A DNA stretch of 59,307 bases from an uncultured Bacteroidales bacterium (GTDB lineage Bacteria > Bacteroidota > Bacteroidia > Bacteroidales > CAIWKO01). A model generated the notes under the pieces. That model ran no database searches. It worked only from the letters and a program-made list of their open reading frames with translations, and had not been told where the DNA came from. Of this stretch, positions 17,613-26,764 are shown one piece after another. The stretch is taken from NCBI GenBank assembly GCA_903913285.1, contig CAIWKO010000055.1, forward strand, positions 1-59,307, read 5' to 3'. Both the position numbers and the translations under genes were made by a program. Position 1 is the first letter of the stretch. Each line of letters begins with the position of its first letter.

Positions 17613-18929
17613 TCAATCAGACCGGTTGCCGAATAAACCTGCCATCCATCTTAGCGGCTTGGTTACTTTCCACGATAAAGAAGACATCAATAATTTTCTT
17701 GCGTCATCCTGTGCTTTATTATCGGCTTCTTTTTGCTGAATCAGGTTTTCTATTTCGCTGATATGAGCATCTTTCTTCTGAATTTCAGCATCCTTCTCCC
17801 GCAGCTTATTTTCTAATTCGCCGATTCGGAATTCTTGCCGGCGAATAATATCCTCTTGCTTCTTTATAAAGCTATTTTTCTCTTGCATTTCGTTTTCTTT
17901 TGCAAGAATCAAACTTTCTTCCTTTTGAATAAAATATTCTTTTTCTCGAATCAACTTTTCTTCTTCAGTTAGTAGCTGCAATAATCTGTCTCTTTCCTTA
18001 CTGCATTCTTCCAATTTATTTATGCTGGTTTCCGCTTGTTTGCATAATTTATCTGCCAGCTTCAATGCAGGATTCAATCGCGCAATTTCCTCTAGCCATT
18101 CAAATGTTATTTCGCTAAGAAAAATATCATCAGCTTGTTTGGCAACCGACAAATCCAGAACCGTACAATAAACTTCCCGCAATAATTTGTGTGCAGCCTT
18201 ATCCTGATCCAAATCCTTCAATTCATAAGTTGAATGCCTGAGATTATCATCCAGAAACTGCGTTTTATAAATATCGAGTTCAGAATAGTTGAAGGGGAGA
18301 TTAAAATATGCGGCAATCCTTTTTATTTCCACCTCAGGGTTCTGCATCAGTTTATCGTAATCCACCACGATTCGTTTACAACCAATCGTTTCGGTCAGGC
18401 TCGCGATGATGTATCCGAGCCACATAAAATAGCTTTTCTCTATATCGAATCCGTTCCTTTTTTCGAGCGACTTTGCGACACTTAGTGGATGCCGGAAAGC
18501 AACTATATAGCTAGCTTCGATTCTACAATGATCAAAAACCTCTTTCCAAAAAGGCAGAAGTTTTGCCATTCGAGGGTCTTTAATACCATAAACCGAATAA
18601 TCGTTGGTTTTACTTTTAATCAGGTTAACAGCCCTCTGAAAATATCCGTTATTCTTCAACTCTTCGCACTGTTTTTTTGAAATGAAGGTCAGATAGTGCC
18701 ATTCCGATTCCAATGAATTCAACATCTCATTATTGAACTCATAAAAGTCCAAATCTTCCCAAAATCCCTTTTCATTTTCGCCTTCAACACCATCCATTAG
18801 TTTATTGCCAAGATTCACACCCAGTATCTGCAAACCACGTGTTATGGCGCTTGTGCCACAACGATGCATACCAATCACAATTACCAGTCGCTTAGCTGTG
18901 TTTTCCATAAAATTATCTGTATCGGGCAT
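17613..18929 (-). CDS. Sulfotransferase with C-terminal coiled coil
   Basis: This 438-residue protein has an N-terminal PAPS-dependent sulfotransferase domain: IGMHRCGTSAITRGLQILG is the 5'-phosphosulfate loop, and YIVAFRHPLSVAKSL is the 3'-phosphate-binding region. About 12 exact heptads follow (residues 315-405, pattern EKxxxIQ), and the protein ends with SLSWKVTKPLRWMAGLFG. The same coiled coil plus SWK[IV]TKPLR arrangement occurs in the 1157-residue fusion nearby, so both may use it to associate with each other or with a scaffold. It sits 5 bp after another sulfotransferase gene. It probably sulfates the glycan before export. Confidence 0.85.
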   Translation of the reverse strand: MPDTDNFMENTAKRLVIVIGMHRCGTSAITRGLQILGVNLGNKLMDGVEGENEKGFWEDLDFYEFNNEMLNSLESEWHYLTFISKKQCEELKNNGYFQRAVNLIKSKTNDYSVYGIKDPRMAKLLPFWKEVFDHCRIEASYIVAFRHPLSVAKSLEKRNGFDIEKSYFMWLGYIIASLTETIGCKRIVVDYDKLMQNPEVEIKRIAAYFNLPFNYSELDIYKTQFLDDNLRHSTYELKDLDQDKAAHKLLREVYCTVLDLSVAKQADDIFLSEITFEWLEEIARLNPALKLADKLCKQAETSINKLEECSKERDRLLQLLTEEEKLIREKEYFIQKEESLILAKENEMQEKNSFIKKQEDIIRRQEFRIGELENKLREKDAEIQKKDAHISEIENLIQQKEADNKAQDDARKLLMSSLSWKVTKPLRWMAGLFGNRSD

Positions 18930-18934
18930 TTATT

Positions 18935-19726
18935 TTAGCGTGAATTAGTGTAATCCGTATGTGTAAAAGTAGTGTTTTTTTTGAAATTTCCACTACTTTT
19001 CCATGAGGTTAAATCCCATAAAAGTTCTTGTTCCAGCTTCGCAAATTCTTTATTAAACTTCTTCAACAAGTATTTTTTGTCACCGGGTTTTATTGAAGGA
19101 TATTCGTTTGCAAAAATTACTTTTTGTTCGATCTTATCATGGTTTGGCAGCCCTAGAAACTTAAAAACTTTGCTCAGGGTTTCCTTATGATGGATAAATA
19201 AATCATCCGTTCGTAGAAAAAGCATTTGCTCTTTCGGAAAAAACCGCTTCATTCTTTTAATAGATTTCGAGTAGAATCCGCGGTCGGCATAGGAGTATCC
19301 TCTGTTTTGTTTTGTTTTTGATAAAAGTTGCCTGATGGGTTCAAAAAACAAGGCACTATGGAACGACAAACGTTCCTTATTTCTGCTCACCTGCATCTGG
19401 TAATGAGAATATGCTCTGTCAACAGGGTTTCGCAAAATAAAAATCAATTTAATATCCGGATTATAATCATAAATTCTTTTCGCTGCCGCTTTCCAATACA
19501 TATAAACCGGGGTAGCCTCACCAAATAATGTCTGTTGTTTATTAGTCCTAAAATATTTATGATACTGTTCGTAATCGACACTACTTTCTTTAAATATCTT
19601 TTCGTTGTCAAAAAAGTGGAGTTCCTTTTGTTCCGGAATAAAAATATTCGGATGCTGAGCCATAAATTTCGCTAACGCACTGGTTCCGCCCTTCTGTGTA
19701 CCTACTATTAAAAAATCAACTTTCAT
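18935..19726 (-). CDS. Sulfotransferase (heparan-type family)
   Basis: This 263-residue PAPS-dependent sulfotransferase has a P-loop-like 5'-phosphosulfate motif FLIVGTQKGGTSALAKFM at the N-terminus. KELHFFDN and LIFILRNPVDRAYSHYQM (the 3'-phosphate-binding motif) follow. The order and spacing match the Sulfotransfer_1 family that includes carbohydrate N- and O-sulfotransferases. It is full length for the family and packed between two other sulfotransferase genes. Its acceptor is presumably a sugar in the glycan made by this cluster. Confidence 0.9.
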   Translation of the reverse strand: MKVDFLIVGTQKGGTSALAKFMAQHPNIFIPEQKELHFFDNEKIFKESSVDYEQYHKYFRTNKQQTLFGEATPVYMYWKAAAKRIYDYNPDIKLIFILRNPVDRAYSHYQMQVSRNKERLSFHSALFFEPIRQLLSKTKQNRGYSYADRGFYSKSIKRMKRFFPKEQMLFLRTDDLFIHHKETLSKVFKFLGLPNHDKIEQKVIFANEYPSIKPGDKKYLLKKFNKEFAKLEQELLWDLTSWKSSGNFKKNTTFTHTDYTNSR

Positions 19727-19835
19727 ATCAGCGAGTTCTGTTAAAGATGGAAGAATAATAACTTTCGTAAAAGCTGAGTTTGGAAAATATATATTTCTGT
19801 CTATTTTCTTTTAAAACTTTCATTTTGCAAAAATT

Positions 19836-20687
19836 CTAAATCCTGAATCCTAATTGCTCAACTTCATTCAATTGTTTATCCGAAAATATTGAAATGTCCT
19901 TCTGCTTATATTTATTGGCTGTATCACTTTTTTGGGGAATAGCAATTAGTTGCCGCATAAGTTCATCATTGGGCTGATACCCTATAAAGCCAAGTAGACG
20001 TATCACTTCCAACGCAGGATTCGAACATAATTCGTCATAATTCAATAAATAAAACCGCTGAGGCATAAGTTCTTCGCATAGCTTTATGCTTCGTGTGTTG
20101 CTTCGTATCCAATACTCCAATTGCAATTTGGTAATTTCATTTTCATCAGAATTGTCCAGAGGAACCAGCTTAAACAAATATCCCCAGTTCATAAGTTGCT
20201 GCCGGTTGCCCGAATAAGCCATATCCAGGCCGTTACGTATCACATGGACGTATTTAAGTTCCGGGAAAAAAAAAGCAATTCGGTCAATATAAATTTGAGT
20301 GTTGGGTTCTTTCCATCCCCATCTCTCTGTCTTTCGGTTTCTGGATGTATGGAGCAGGTTCATCAAATTTAAACTATACGATTCATCAGTACTGAAAGTC
20401 GGATTAGTTTCTGCTGCCAGCCTGATTTCGAAAATTTCACTTAAGTTCAGACGTTCCCCGCTCATGAATTTCCGAAAGATACTGAACCTTTTCTCAAAAT
20501 CACTAACTGTTGCTTTATTATACCAGGCCGGGTTTTTGAACAAACGCGTAAAAAATAAGTTGTCGTTGGCCTCATTCAGTTCGTCGCCCATAAATATACC
20601 CAGCTTCATAAAAATTTCTGCCACAACCCGAGTTCCGCTCCCACCCATGGCGCCTATCGCAAAAATATTTTCTTTACGCTTTTTCAT
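19836..20687 (-). CDS. Sulfotransferase-family protein
   Basis: This 283-residue protein has a nucleotide-binding loop FAIGAMGGSGTRVVAEIF near the N-terminus, WGWKEPNT in the middle, and KYVHVIRNGLDMAYS, which resembles the 3'-phosphate-binding motif. It is more diverged than its two neighbours but fits the sulfotransferase fold. The ATG overlaps the TAA of the upstream GT9 gene by one base (TAATG), implying translational coupling. A glycan-sulfation role is inferred from context. A kinase-like use of the same fold cannot be fully excluded. Confidence 0.8.
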   Translation of the reverse strand: MKKRKENIFAIGAMGGSGTRVVAEIFMKLGIFMGDELNEANDNLFFTRLFKNPAWYNKATVSDFEKRFSIFRKFMSGERLNLSEIFEIRLAAETNPTFSTDESYSLNLMNLLHTSRNRKTERWGWKEPNTQIYIDRIAFFFPELKYVHVIRNGLDMAYSGNRQQLMNWGYLFKLVPLDNSDENEITKLQLEYWIRSNTRSIKLCEELMPQRFYLLNYDELCSNPALEVIRLLGFIGYQPNDELMRQLIAIPQKSDTANKYKQKDISIFSDKQLNEVEQLGFRI

Positions 20688-21790
20688 TACACTAAATCGG
20701 TTTTTTGAAGGCTTTGCTTTACGGCCTCAAACACATCATCCACCGTAATACACCCCATATATTCTTCCCTGTTGCATTCTCTGAAAATTCCTTTGTCATT
20801 CTGTATGGCTGGCTCAAGCCCGGTTTTATATATGGCTGTATTTCCTTTCCCGTAAGGAGCCCACAACACCGGTGTGTTCGGTCCGAAAAGTCCTATCGTG
20901 GAGCATCCCTGTGCGGCAGCAATATGCATGGGACCGGTGTCGTTGCTGATAAAAACCCTGCATTTCGATATCAGGTAGAATGTTTCTTTCAGCGTAAATT
21001 TATCCAACGAATCAATAGGTTTATTCTTCATTAGCAACTTTACTTTTTTCACTGTTTCTTTGTTTTCGGGGCTGTCGATGATAAGAACCCTGCAATCCAG
21101 TTGCCCGATGATGAGGTCCGAAAGTTCTGCAAAACGCTCCTCATACCACATCCTGTTTTTCGACGATTCGGCTATACCGGGAGTTATCCCAACGATAGTC
21201 TTTCCACCGAAATGTTCCGAGATAAACCGTTCCACTTTCGTCTTTCCATTTTCATCTACAGTTAACTGTTCCAACTTCTGCGTATCATATTCCCTATTCA
21301 AACAACGGAGCATATCCAGATAGTTTTGCACCATGTGCTGGTCTTTATGGAAATTAGTTTTTTTAGTATACAGGCACGAACGAAACTGGTGTGCGAAACC
21401 CACACGTTCCTTCCCCAGATATAAAGCGAGTATGGCGCTCAGGTTAAAATAAGGCTCACAATCAAAAACCACATCGTAAGAACGAATGTTCAGCATTAAC
21501 TTCATCACACCCGAAAAAGAATCCAGATTATAGATCGAGTCGACCGGATAACATTCGTATACATCTTTCACCTTGCTGCGCAGCAATACATCGACCCGGC
21601 ATCCTTCAAACGATTCTCTGATGCCTTTTATCAGCGAAAGCGTAAGTATCGAATCGCCCATGGCCCAAAGTTTGATTACAAGAATTTTTCGAATCCGCTT
21701 AGGATGCCTGTTAAACAGCCTGAAAACGACAAGTAAAGTGATAACCAACCGACCTACGTATTTATCAATGATTCTCTGAATGCTGAGCAT
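20687..21790 (-). CDS. Glycosyltransferase family 9 (heptosyltransferase-like)
   Basis: This 367-residue GT-B enzyme resembles ADP-heptose:LPS heptosyltransferases. It shows ILVIKLWAMGDSILTLSLIK at the N-terminus, VGITPGIAESSKNRMWYEE in the middle, and FISNDTGPMHIAAAQGCST with GLFGPNTP in the donor lobe. Such enzymes add heptose or related sugars to lipid-linked cores on the cytoplasmic face. The C-terminus overlaps the start of the following sulfotransferase gene. A role in core or linker assembly of the surface glycan is likely, but the sugar is unknown. Confidence 0.9.
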   Translation of the reverse strand: MLSIQRIIDKYVGRLVITLLVVFRLFNRHPKRIRKILVIKLWAMGDSILTLSLIKGIRESFEGCRVDVLLRSKVKDVYECYPVDSIYNLDSFSGVMKLMLNIRSYDVVFDCEPYFNLSAILALYLGKERVGFAHQFRSCLYTKKTNFHKDQHMVQNYLDMLRCLNREYDTQKLEQLTVDENGKTKVERFISEHFGGKTIVGITPGIAESSKNRMWYEERFAELSDLIIGQLDCRVLIIDSPENKETVKKVKLLMKNKPIDSLDKFTLKETFYLISKCRVFISNDTGPMHIAAAQGCSTIGLFGPNTPVLWAPYGKGNTAIYKTGLEPAIQNDKGIFRECNREEYMGCITVDDVFEAVKQSLQKTDLV

Positions 21791-21826
21791 GTTAGGTGTT
21801 TGGTATATGATTTCTGTTATTTGTGG

Positions 21827-22711
21827 CTAGTTGCCAGATTTTTTTCTGATCATCGAAAGTTGTTCGGCTATCAAACCCAGCAAAAAGAAAATAATTCCGG
21901 AAATAAATCCCAGCAACGTTCCCGTGCTCACTCCATTGCCGTGTATGGCCAATGGAATACCCCATGCCAGGGTAATTATCATGCATATTACCGAGATCGG
22001 CAAAAAAACTTTCATCGGATTGAACAGTATAACGATATTGATGATTTCCATCACGGTTTGAAAAGCCGTTTCCAGATTTATGGTGCTTTTTCCGTTCAAA
22101 CGCGGGGCAATCACAATGGGCTCTTCGAGCACAAGATGCCGATGGCTGATAAATATCAGGGTGATTACGTCGCTATACGACATAGTGTCGGGTGCTAGGT
22201 TGATATATTTCATTGCCAAATCGGTACGGTATATTTTCATGCCGGAATTTATATCGTGAACAGGAACATTCATCAGTATTTTGGCTGTAAGTCTTATAAT
22301 ACTCTTGCCCAGTCCCCGGGTATACGACGCCGGTTTTGCCCCTTTGCGCGAACCTATCATCATGTCGGCATCTTTCTCTATCATGCATTTAAACAAGTTT
22401 TCTATATCTTCCGTTCTATGTTGTCCGTCGGCATCAATAGTAATACAAAATTCTGTTTGGCAGGCCCTTATACCGCTCTTGATGGCAGCTCCGTAGCCCA
22501 TGTTTAGTTTGTGGCGTAACACTTTTATGTTTTCGTCCGCAGTTAATTCATTAAGAAACTTGCGCGTGTCGTCCGTCGAACCGTCGTTCACAAGTATGAT
22601 CTTCCAGTTATGGCGTTTACAAAGCTCTATTACCGGAGGCAAAACAATCTTTAAATTTTCTGCTTCGTTAAAAACAGGAATAATAACCGACAATTGACTT
22701 TCTTCTGACAT
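21827..22711 (-). CDS. Polyprenyl-phosphate GT2 (DPM1/ArnC-like)
   Basis: This 294-residue GT2 has LSVIIPVFNEAENLKIVLPP, ILVNDGSTDDTRKFL, the DXD motif TIDADGQHR, and MIGSRKGAKPASYTRG. It ends in two predicted membrane helices (from about residue 225). This is the layout of enzymes that load a sugar onto undecaprenyl or dolichyl phosphate. The product would serve a membrane GT-C enzyme, and the TMTC-like protein encoded just upstream is a plausible partner. Confidence 0.88.
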   Translation of the reverse strand: MSEESQLSVIIPVFNEAENLKIVLPPVIELCKRHNWKIILVNDGSTDDTRKFLNELTADENIKVLRHKLNMGYGAAIKSGIRACQTEFCITIDADGQHRTEDIENLFKCMIEKDADMMIGSRKGAKPASYTRGLGKSIIRLTAKILMNVPVHDINSGMKIYRTDLAMKYINLAPDTMSYSDVITLIFISHRHLVLEEPIVIAPRLNGKSTINLETAFQTVMEIINIVILFNPMKVFLPISVICMIITLAWGIPLAIHGNGVSTGTLLGFISGIIFFLLGLIAEQLSMIRKKSGN

Positions 22712-22750
22712 AAGCTTTGATATTTATTGGTTGCGCGATTTTAAGAACTG

Positions 22751-24868
22751 CTATCTACTGCTTTTATTTAAACTTTTTAAGACCTTATCGCGGTTTATTC
22801 GGGCACTCGTATAACTGGGGTCAATGGACAATGCCTTCTCGAAATCGGCAAGAGCCTTCTCGTTCTGGCCCGTTTTGGCGAAAGCTACTCCACGGTTCAC
22901 GTACGCTTGCACAAATTTAGGATTAATTCTGATAGTTTCGCCAAAATCCACTGCCGCTTTGTTCCAGTCGTTGAGTGCACCATAGGTGATGCCCCTATTG
23001 TTGTATGCTTCGGCAAAATCGGGATTGAGTGAAATGGCTTTCGAATAATCTGCTAAGGCTTTGTCAAACTGTTTCAGTTTGCCGCAGGCATTGCCCCTAT
23101 TCGAATAGGCATCCGCATAATTCGAATTCAGTTCTAAGGCTTTTGTGTAATCAGCAATGGCTTTGTCGGGCTGATTAAGTGCAGAATATAAATTGCCACG
23201 GTTCGAATAGGCTTTATAATAGTTGCCGTTCAACTCTATCGCTTTGCTGATGTCGGCCAGGGCTTTTTCGTTCTGCCCCATGCTGCCGTATGCCGCACAA
23301 CGGTTCGAATAAGCATCCGTGAAGTTTGGATTTATTTTTATGGCACGGCTGTAGTCGGCAATGGCATTGTTGTATTTTCCAAAATGATCCCAGGCCACGC
23401 CGCGGTCGTTCAGGGCAATGGTGTAGTTTGGCGAAAGCTGAATGGCTTTCGAATAATCGTCGAGGGCTTTTTCCCACATGCCTATGTTGCGGTATGCAAA
23501 GCCGCGGTTCGTCAGCGGGCGCGCCAACTTGGGAGCCTTGGCCACATTGTCGCTCCACAACGTGAGTTCATCTTTCCACACTTTGTTGCGCTGGAATGTC
23601 AGGTACGAATTCGACGCGACTATGATCAGCAGAATCACAACAGCCAACGACTTGTATTTCTTTTGCAACAGAATGAACACAACCGAAGTCAGTATCAGAA
23701 AAAAACCAAAAGAAGGCAAATAAGTACGGTGCTCAAAAATCACATCGTTGATGGGTATTATGCTCGATTCAATGGCTAGAGTGGGTATAAACCAGAAGAT
23801 GCCGAACGATATCATGCGATGCTTTTTATAAACCACTATGCCCACCACTATGCAAGCCGCCAATATCACGAAACCAATCAGGCTGCGCCCGTTGAAAAAA
23901 CTTTCCGCTACCGGATAATCGTAGTCCACCATCTGGTTCATCGGAAACAACAGCATCTGTATGTATTTCACTATCACGCCGAACTCGGTAAACAAATACG
24001 TAAAAGGCGTCAATGTCGCCGTATGCGTTTCCGTGGCTGTTATTGGTTTCAAAACCCCAAGCGAAAACCGCGACACCATCAGCACAAATGCCGCTGCCAC
24101 CACTCCCATGCCCAGCAGCACCCGGTAATCCTTAAAGTTGACTTTTAATTTCTTTTTACGAAACAGAAAAAACTCTGCCATCACCAGCGCGAACGGCAAT
24201 GTGTAAGCATTTTCCTTCGTAAACAGCGCCAAAACGCCCACCATCAGCGAACCAACAAACAGCACATATTTCCACACGCTGCCTTTGGGCAACAAACGCC
24301 CCTGAACATAAAGCGCCGTCGAAAGCAAATAGAACATTGCCACCATCGATGCCATGCGCTGAACTATATAAACCACAGATTGCGTCGCCAGTGGATGCGA
24401 AACGAACAGCAGCGCTGTCAGTAGCGCGATAATTTGTTTATTAGAGTTCAGTTTGTGATCTTTCAGCGCGGGTGTCGAAAAAACAAGCAGCGTCAGCCAC
24501 CAAACCACCACGGCGGTCATTAGGTGTATCAGCAGGTTCACATAATGCCAGTAACGTACATCCAACTGCCCGTAATGATAATTCAGCGCAAAACTGAATA
24601 TGGCAATGGGACGATTGGGGCTGAACTGCCATATGGAATTCAGGTCCCATAAGTTGCGGATGGCATTATTGTCGATTATGCTCGCGAAATCGTCGTAGTG
24701 AAACGTGCATTTAAACGAATTCGAATAAACTACTATGCCCAGCACGATAATGATCATTACAGCCAAAAGGTTGAAATAGTTCTTGTGCTTTTCCTTTATT
24801 TTAGTGGGCAAGCCTTTCTTTTCAGGATGTTTTTTTAGCGGTATTTTTTTTGTTTGCTGCTTTTTCAC
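22751..24868 (-). CDS. Multi-pass membrane protein with seven TPRs (TMTC/DUF1736-like)
   Basis: This 705-residue protein begins with a lysine-rich cytoplasmic stretch and about ten membrane helices to residue 430. Seven consecutive 34-residue TPR units follow (about 445-700, each with NRG..Y and the KALxDYxKAI pattern). After the first helix come CTFHYDDFASI, with the paired acidic residues typical of GT-C transferases, and SPNRPIAIFSFALNYH. The layout matches eukaryotic TMTC and bacterial homologues, some of which are O-mannosyltransferases. The start is a GTG only 4 nt after a -7 element, so the transcript may be leaderless or a later start may be used. Confidence 0.85.
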   Translation of the reverse strand: MKKQQTKKIPLKKHPEKKGLPTKIKEKHKNYFNLLAVMIIIVLGIVVYSNSFKCTFHYDDFASIIDNNAIRNLWDLNSIWQFSPNRPIAIFSFALNYHYGQLDVRYWHYVNLLIHLMTAVVVWWLTLLVFSTPALKDHKLNSNKQIIALLTALLFVSHPLATQSVVYIVQRMASMVAMFYLLSTALYVQGRLLPKGSVWKYVLFVGSLMVGVLALFTKENAYTLPFALVMAEFFLFRKKKLKVNFKDYRVLLGMGVVAAAFVLMVSRFSLGVLKPITATETHTATLTPFTYLFTEFGVIVKYIQMLLFPMNQMVDYDYPVAESFFNGRSLIGFVILAACIVVGIVVYKKHRMISFGIFWFIPTLAIESSIIPINDVIFEHRTYLPSFGFFLILTSVVFILLQKKYKSLAVVILLIIVASNSYLTFQRNKVWKDELTLWSDNVAKAPKLARPLTNRGFAYRNIGMWEKALDDYSKAIQLSPNYTIALNDRGVAWDHFGKYNNAIADYSRAIKINPNFTDAYSNRCAAYGSMGQNEKALADISKAIELNGNYYKAYSNRGNLYSALNQPDKAIADYTKALELNSNYADAYSNRGNACGKLKQFDKALADYSKAISLNPDFAEAYNNRGITYGALNDWNKAAVDFGETIRINPKFVQAYVNRGVAFAKTGQNEKALADFEKALSIDPSYTSARINRDKVLKSLNKSSR

Positions 24869-24872
24869 GAAG

Positions 24873-24880
24873 CAAATTTA
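24873..24880 (-). promoter_or_regulatory. -7 promoter element abutting the GTG start of the TPR protein
   Basis: On the minus strand this reads TAAATTTG, followed by CTTC and then the GTG start. Transcription would begin at or next to the start codon. Confidence 0.5.
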
Positions 24881-25090
24881 ATTATTTATTGATTAATGGG
24901 GGAAAAGTTTCGGGTTTTGGTATAGGAAATTGATATAGGCATGAGCCATGATGTTTTGAGTTCAATATTTAAAGTTTTTGGTTTTTGGTTTTTAGTTAAT
25001 GTTTTAAAGTTTGGGGAATTTGAGGATGGCACGAAAATGGACAAAAATATAAATGAAGAAAATTATATGTTGAAACTTAAATAAACGTAG

Positions 25091-25338
25091 ATGTTCATTA
25101 ATTATAAGAAAATGTTCATTGATTATAAGTTAAGCATCATTGATTATAAGAAAATGTTCATTGATTATAAGCAAGCATCATTGATTATAAGAAAATGTTC
25201 ATTGATTATAAGTCATGCATCGGTGATTATAAGAAAATGTTCATTGATTATAAGCCAAGCATCGGCGATTATTAGAAAATGTTCATTGATTATAAGCCAA
25301 GCATCGGTAATTATAAGAAAATGTTTATTGATTATAAG
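25091..25338. repeat. 21-bp tandem array 2
   Basis: Twelve attataag anchors were located between 25101 and 25331. Ten intervals are 21 bp and one is 20 bp. Two unit types alternate: type A contains aaaatgttcattg before attataag, and type B contains aagcatcRgtg in the same place, giving a 42-bp higher order. The array fills most of the space between divergent genes (TPR protein leftward, GT2 rightward). ORFs running through it are by-products of the 21-bp period. Confidence 0.97.
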
Positions 25339-25449
25339 AGATGTATGTCCATTTTATACTTCATGACATTCGTTTTAACCACATGTTTTACTTTTACCAT
25401 TTACTTACTTGTTACTTGCTACTTAAATACTTTTCTTTTACTTTGCATC

Positions 25450-26682
25450 GTGAATATCACTAAACAACCTACACTCTTTTTTGCCATACCTGTTATGGAT
25501 GAGCTGCTGACGCTTCCTCGCTGCCTTGATTGTCTTTCGCTCCAAAGCTATCCAAACATTCAGATAGTAGTATGCGTAAATCAGCCCGAAAGTTTTTGGA
25601 ATAAGCCCGAAAAACAACACATCTGCGAAAGCAATGCTAAAACACTGGAATTGTTGAAAGCTTTTAATAAATTATCTTTGACTGTGATTGACCGTTCGTC
25701 AAAAGGAAAAGGATGGACAGGTAAGAAACACGGTGTGGGATGGGCGCGCAAAACGGTGATGGATTTTATTTCGGAAACGGGCAACGCCGAAGATATTATC
25801 GTGAGCATGGATGCCGACACGGAGTTTGGCGAAAACTTTGCAGAAAGCATAGCAGAAACGTTTGAACAATACCCAAAAGCCACAGCGCTGGCAAATCCAT
25901 ATTATCATAAACTATCGGGCGACGAAATTCTTGACAGGGCTCTGTTGCGCTACGAAATTTATATGCGTTATTATGCAATTAACCTGTGGAGGATAAAAAA
26001 TCCCTATTGTTTTACGGCTATCGGTTCGTCGATGGCAGTTCCGTTATGGGCATACAGGGCTATAGGAGGCATCAGCCCCAAACTGAGCGGAGAAGATTTT
26101 TATTTTATGCAAAAGTTGCGCAAATACGGCTCAGTTATAGTCTGGAACGATGAGTACACCTACCCTGCCACACGCTATTCAGATCGGGTCTTTTTTGGGA
26201 CAGGTCCGGCACTCATAAAAGGAAGCAATAATGATTGGGGAAGCTACCCTATGTACTCGAGACACTTGTTTGATGAAATAGCAATAACTTACAAACTTAT
26301 TGATACTCTATTTACGGTTGATATCCCAACGCCTATGTCCGAATTTCTCGTCGAAACCTTTGCGACCAAAAACCTATGGAATCCTCTGCGCGAAAACTTT
26401 AAAACGCGGGACAGGTTCAGAAAGTCGTGTGCCGAAAAAGTGGACGGATTGAGGATTTTGCAGTATTTAAAGTCAAAACAAAATGCATCAGTGAATGAAG
26501 CTATTTATCTTACAAACTATTTGAACACTTTCCACAAGGATGAAATAGCCGATAAAAACATCCATGTAGAAGAGCTTACCTTTGAAGAGGCTACGATAGA
26601 TACGCTGAATCAATTAAGGGATATGCTTACGGAAATTGAGAACAATTATCGCAGGCAATACAGAATCGTTGATTGGTATTAA
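25450..26682 (+). CDS. Glycosyltransferase family 2 (start uncertain)
   Basis: The GT2 core is clear: TLFFAIPVMDELLTLPRCLD, DADTEFGEN (DXD), and SGEDFYFMQKLRKYGSV with the acceptor-side ED motif. The frame is open upstream into tandem array 2, where in-frame ATGs are repeat-derived. The GTG at 25450 is preferred because it directly precedes the conserved domain and follows a TTTG-CATC junction like the divergent TPR gene. An ATG at 25363 would add a hydrophobic leader. From the GTG the protein has 410 residues. Substrate is unknown. Confidence 0.82.
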   Translation: MNITKQPTLFFAIPVMDELLTLPRCLDCLSLQSYPNIQIVVCVNQPESFWNKPEKQHICESNAKTLELLKAFNKLSLTVIDRSSKGKGWTGKKHGVGWARKTVMDFISETGNAEDIIVSMDADTEFGENFAESIAETFEQYPKATALANPYYHKLSGDEILDRALLRYEIYMRYYAINLWRIKNPYCFTAIGSSMAVPLWAYRAIGGISPKLSGEDFYFMQKLRKYGSVIVWNDEYTYPATRYSDRVFFGTGPALIKGSNNDWGSYPMYSRHLFDEIAITYKLIDTLFTVDIPTPMSEFLVETFATKNLWNPLRENFKTRDRFRKSCAEKVDGLRILQYLKSKQNASVNEAIYLTNYLNTFHKDEIADKNIHVEELTFEEATIDTLNQLRDMLTEIENNYRRQYRIVDWY

Positions 26683-26686
26683 AAAA

Positions 26687-26707
26687 AAAGCGACAAAAAG
26701 CCGCTTT
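26687..26707 (-). terminator. Terminator of the RRM protein gene
   Basis: On the minus strand a stem of aaagcggc/gtcgcttt (one mismatch) with a five-base loop is followed by a run of T. It lies between convergent genes. Confidence 0.7.
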
Positions 26708-26764
26708 AAATACTTTTCACAACAAGAGTTGCAGAATCATTTATTCACAAAAACAGTTTACTAA

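Noticed and set aside
16965-24868. Diversity-generating retroelement or phase-variable invertible promoter
   Set aside because: No reverse transcriptase, recombinase or long inverted repeats flank the promoter regions.
25279-25449. Upstream extension of the GT2 protein into array 2
   Set aside because: The in-frame ATGs are part of the repeat units and the added residues are repeat-encoded or a non-conserved hydrophobic stretch.
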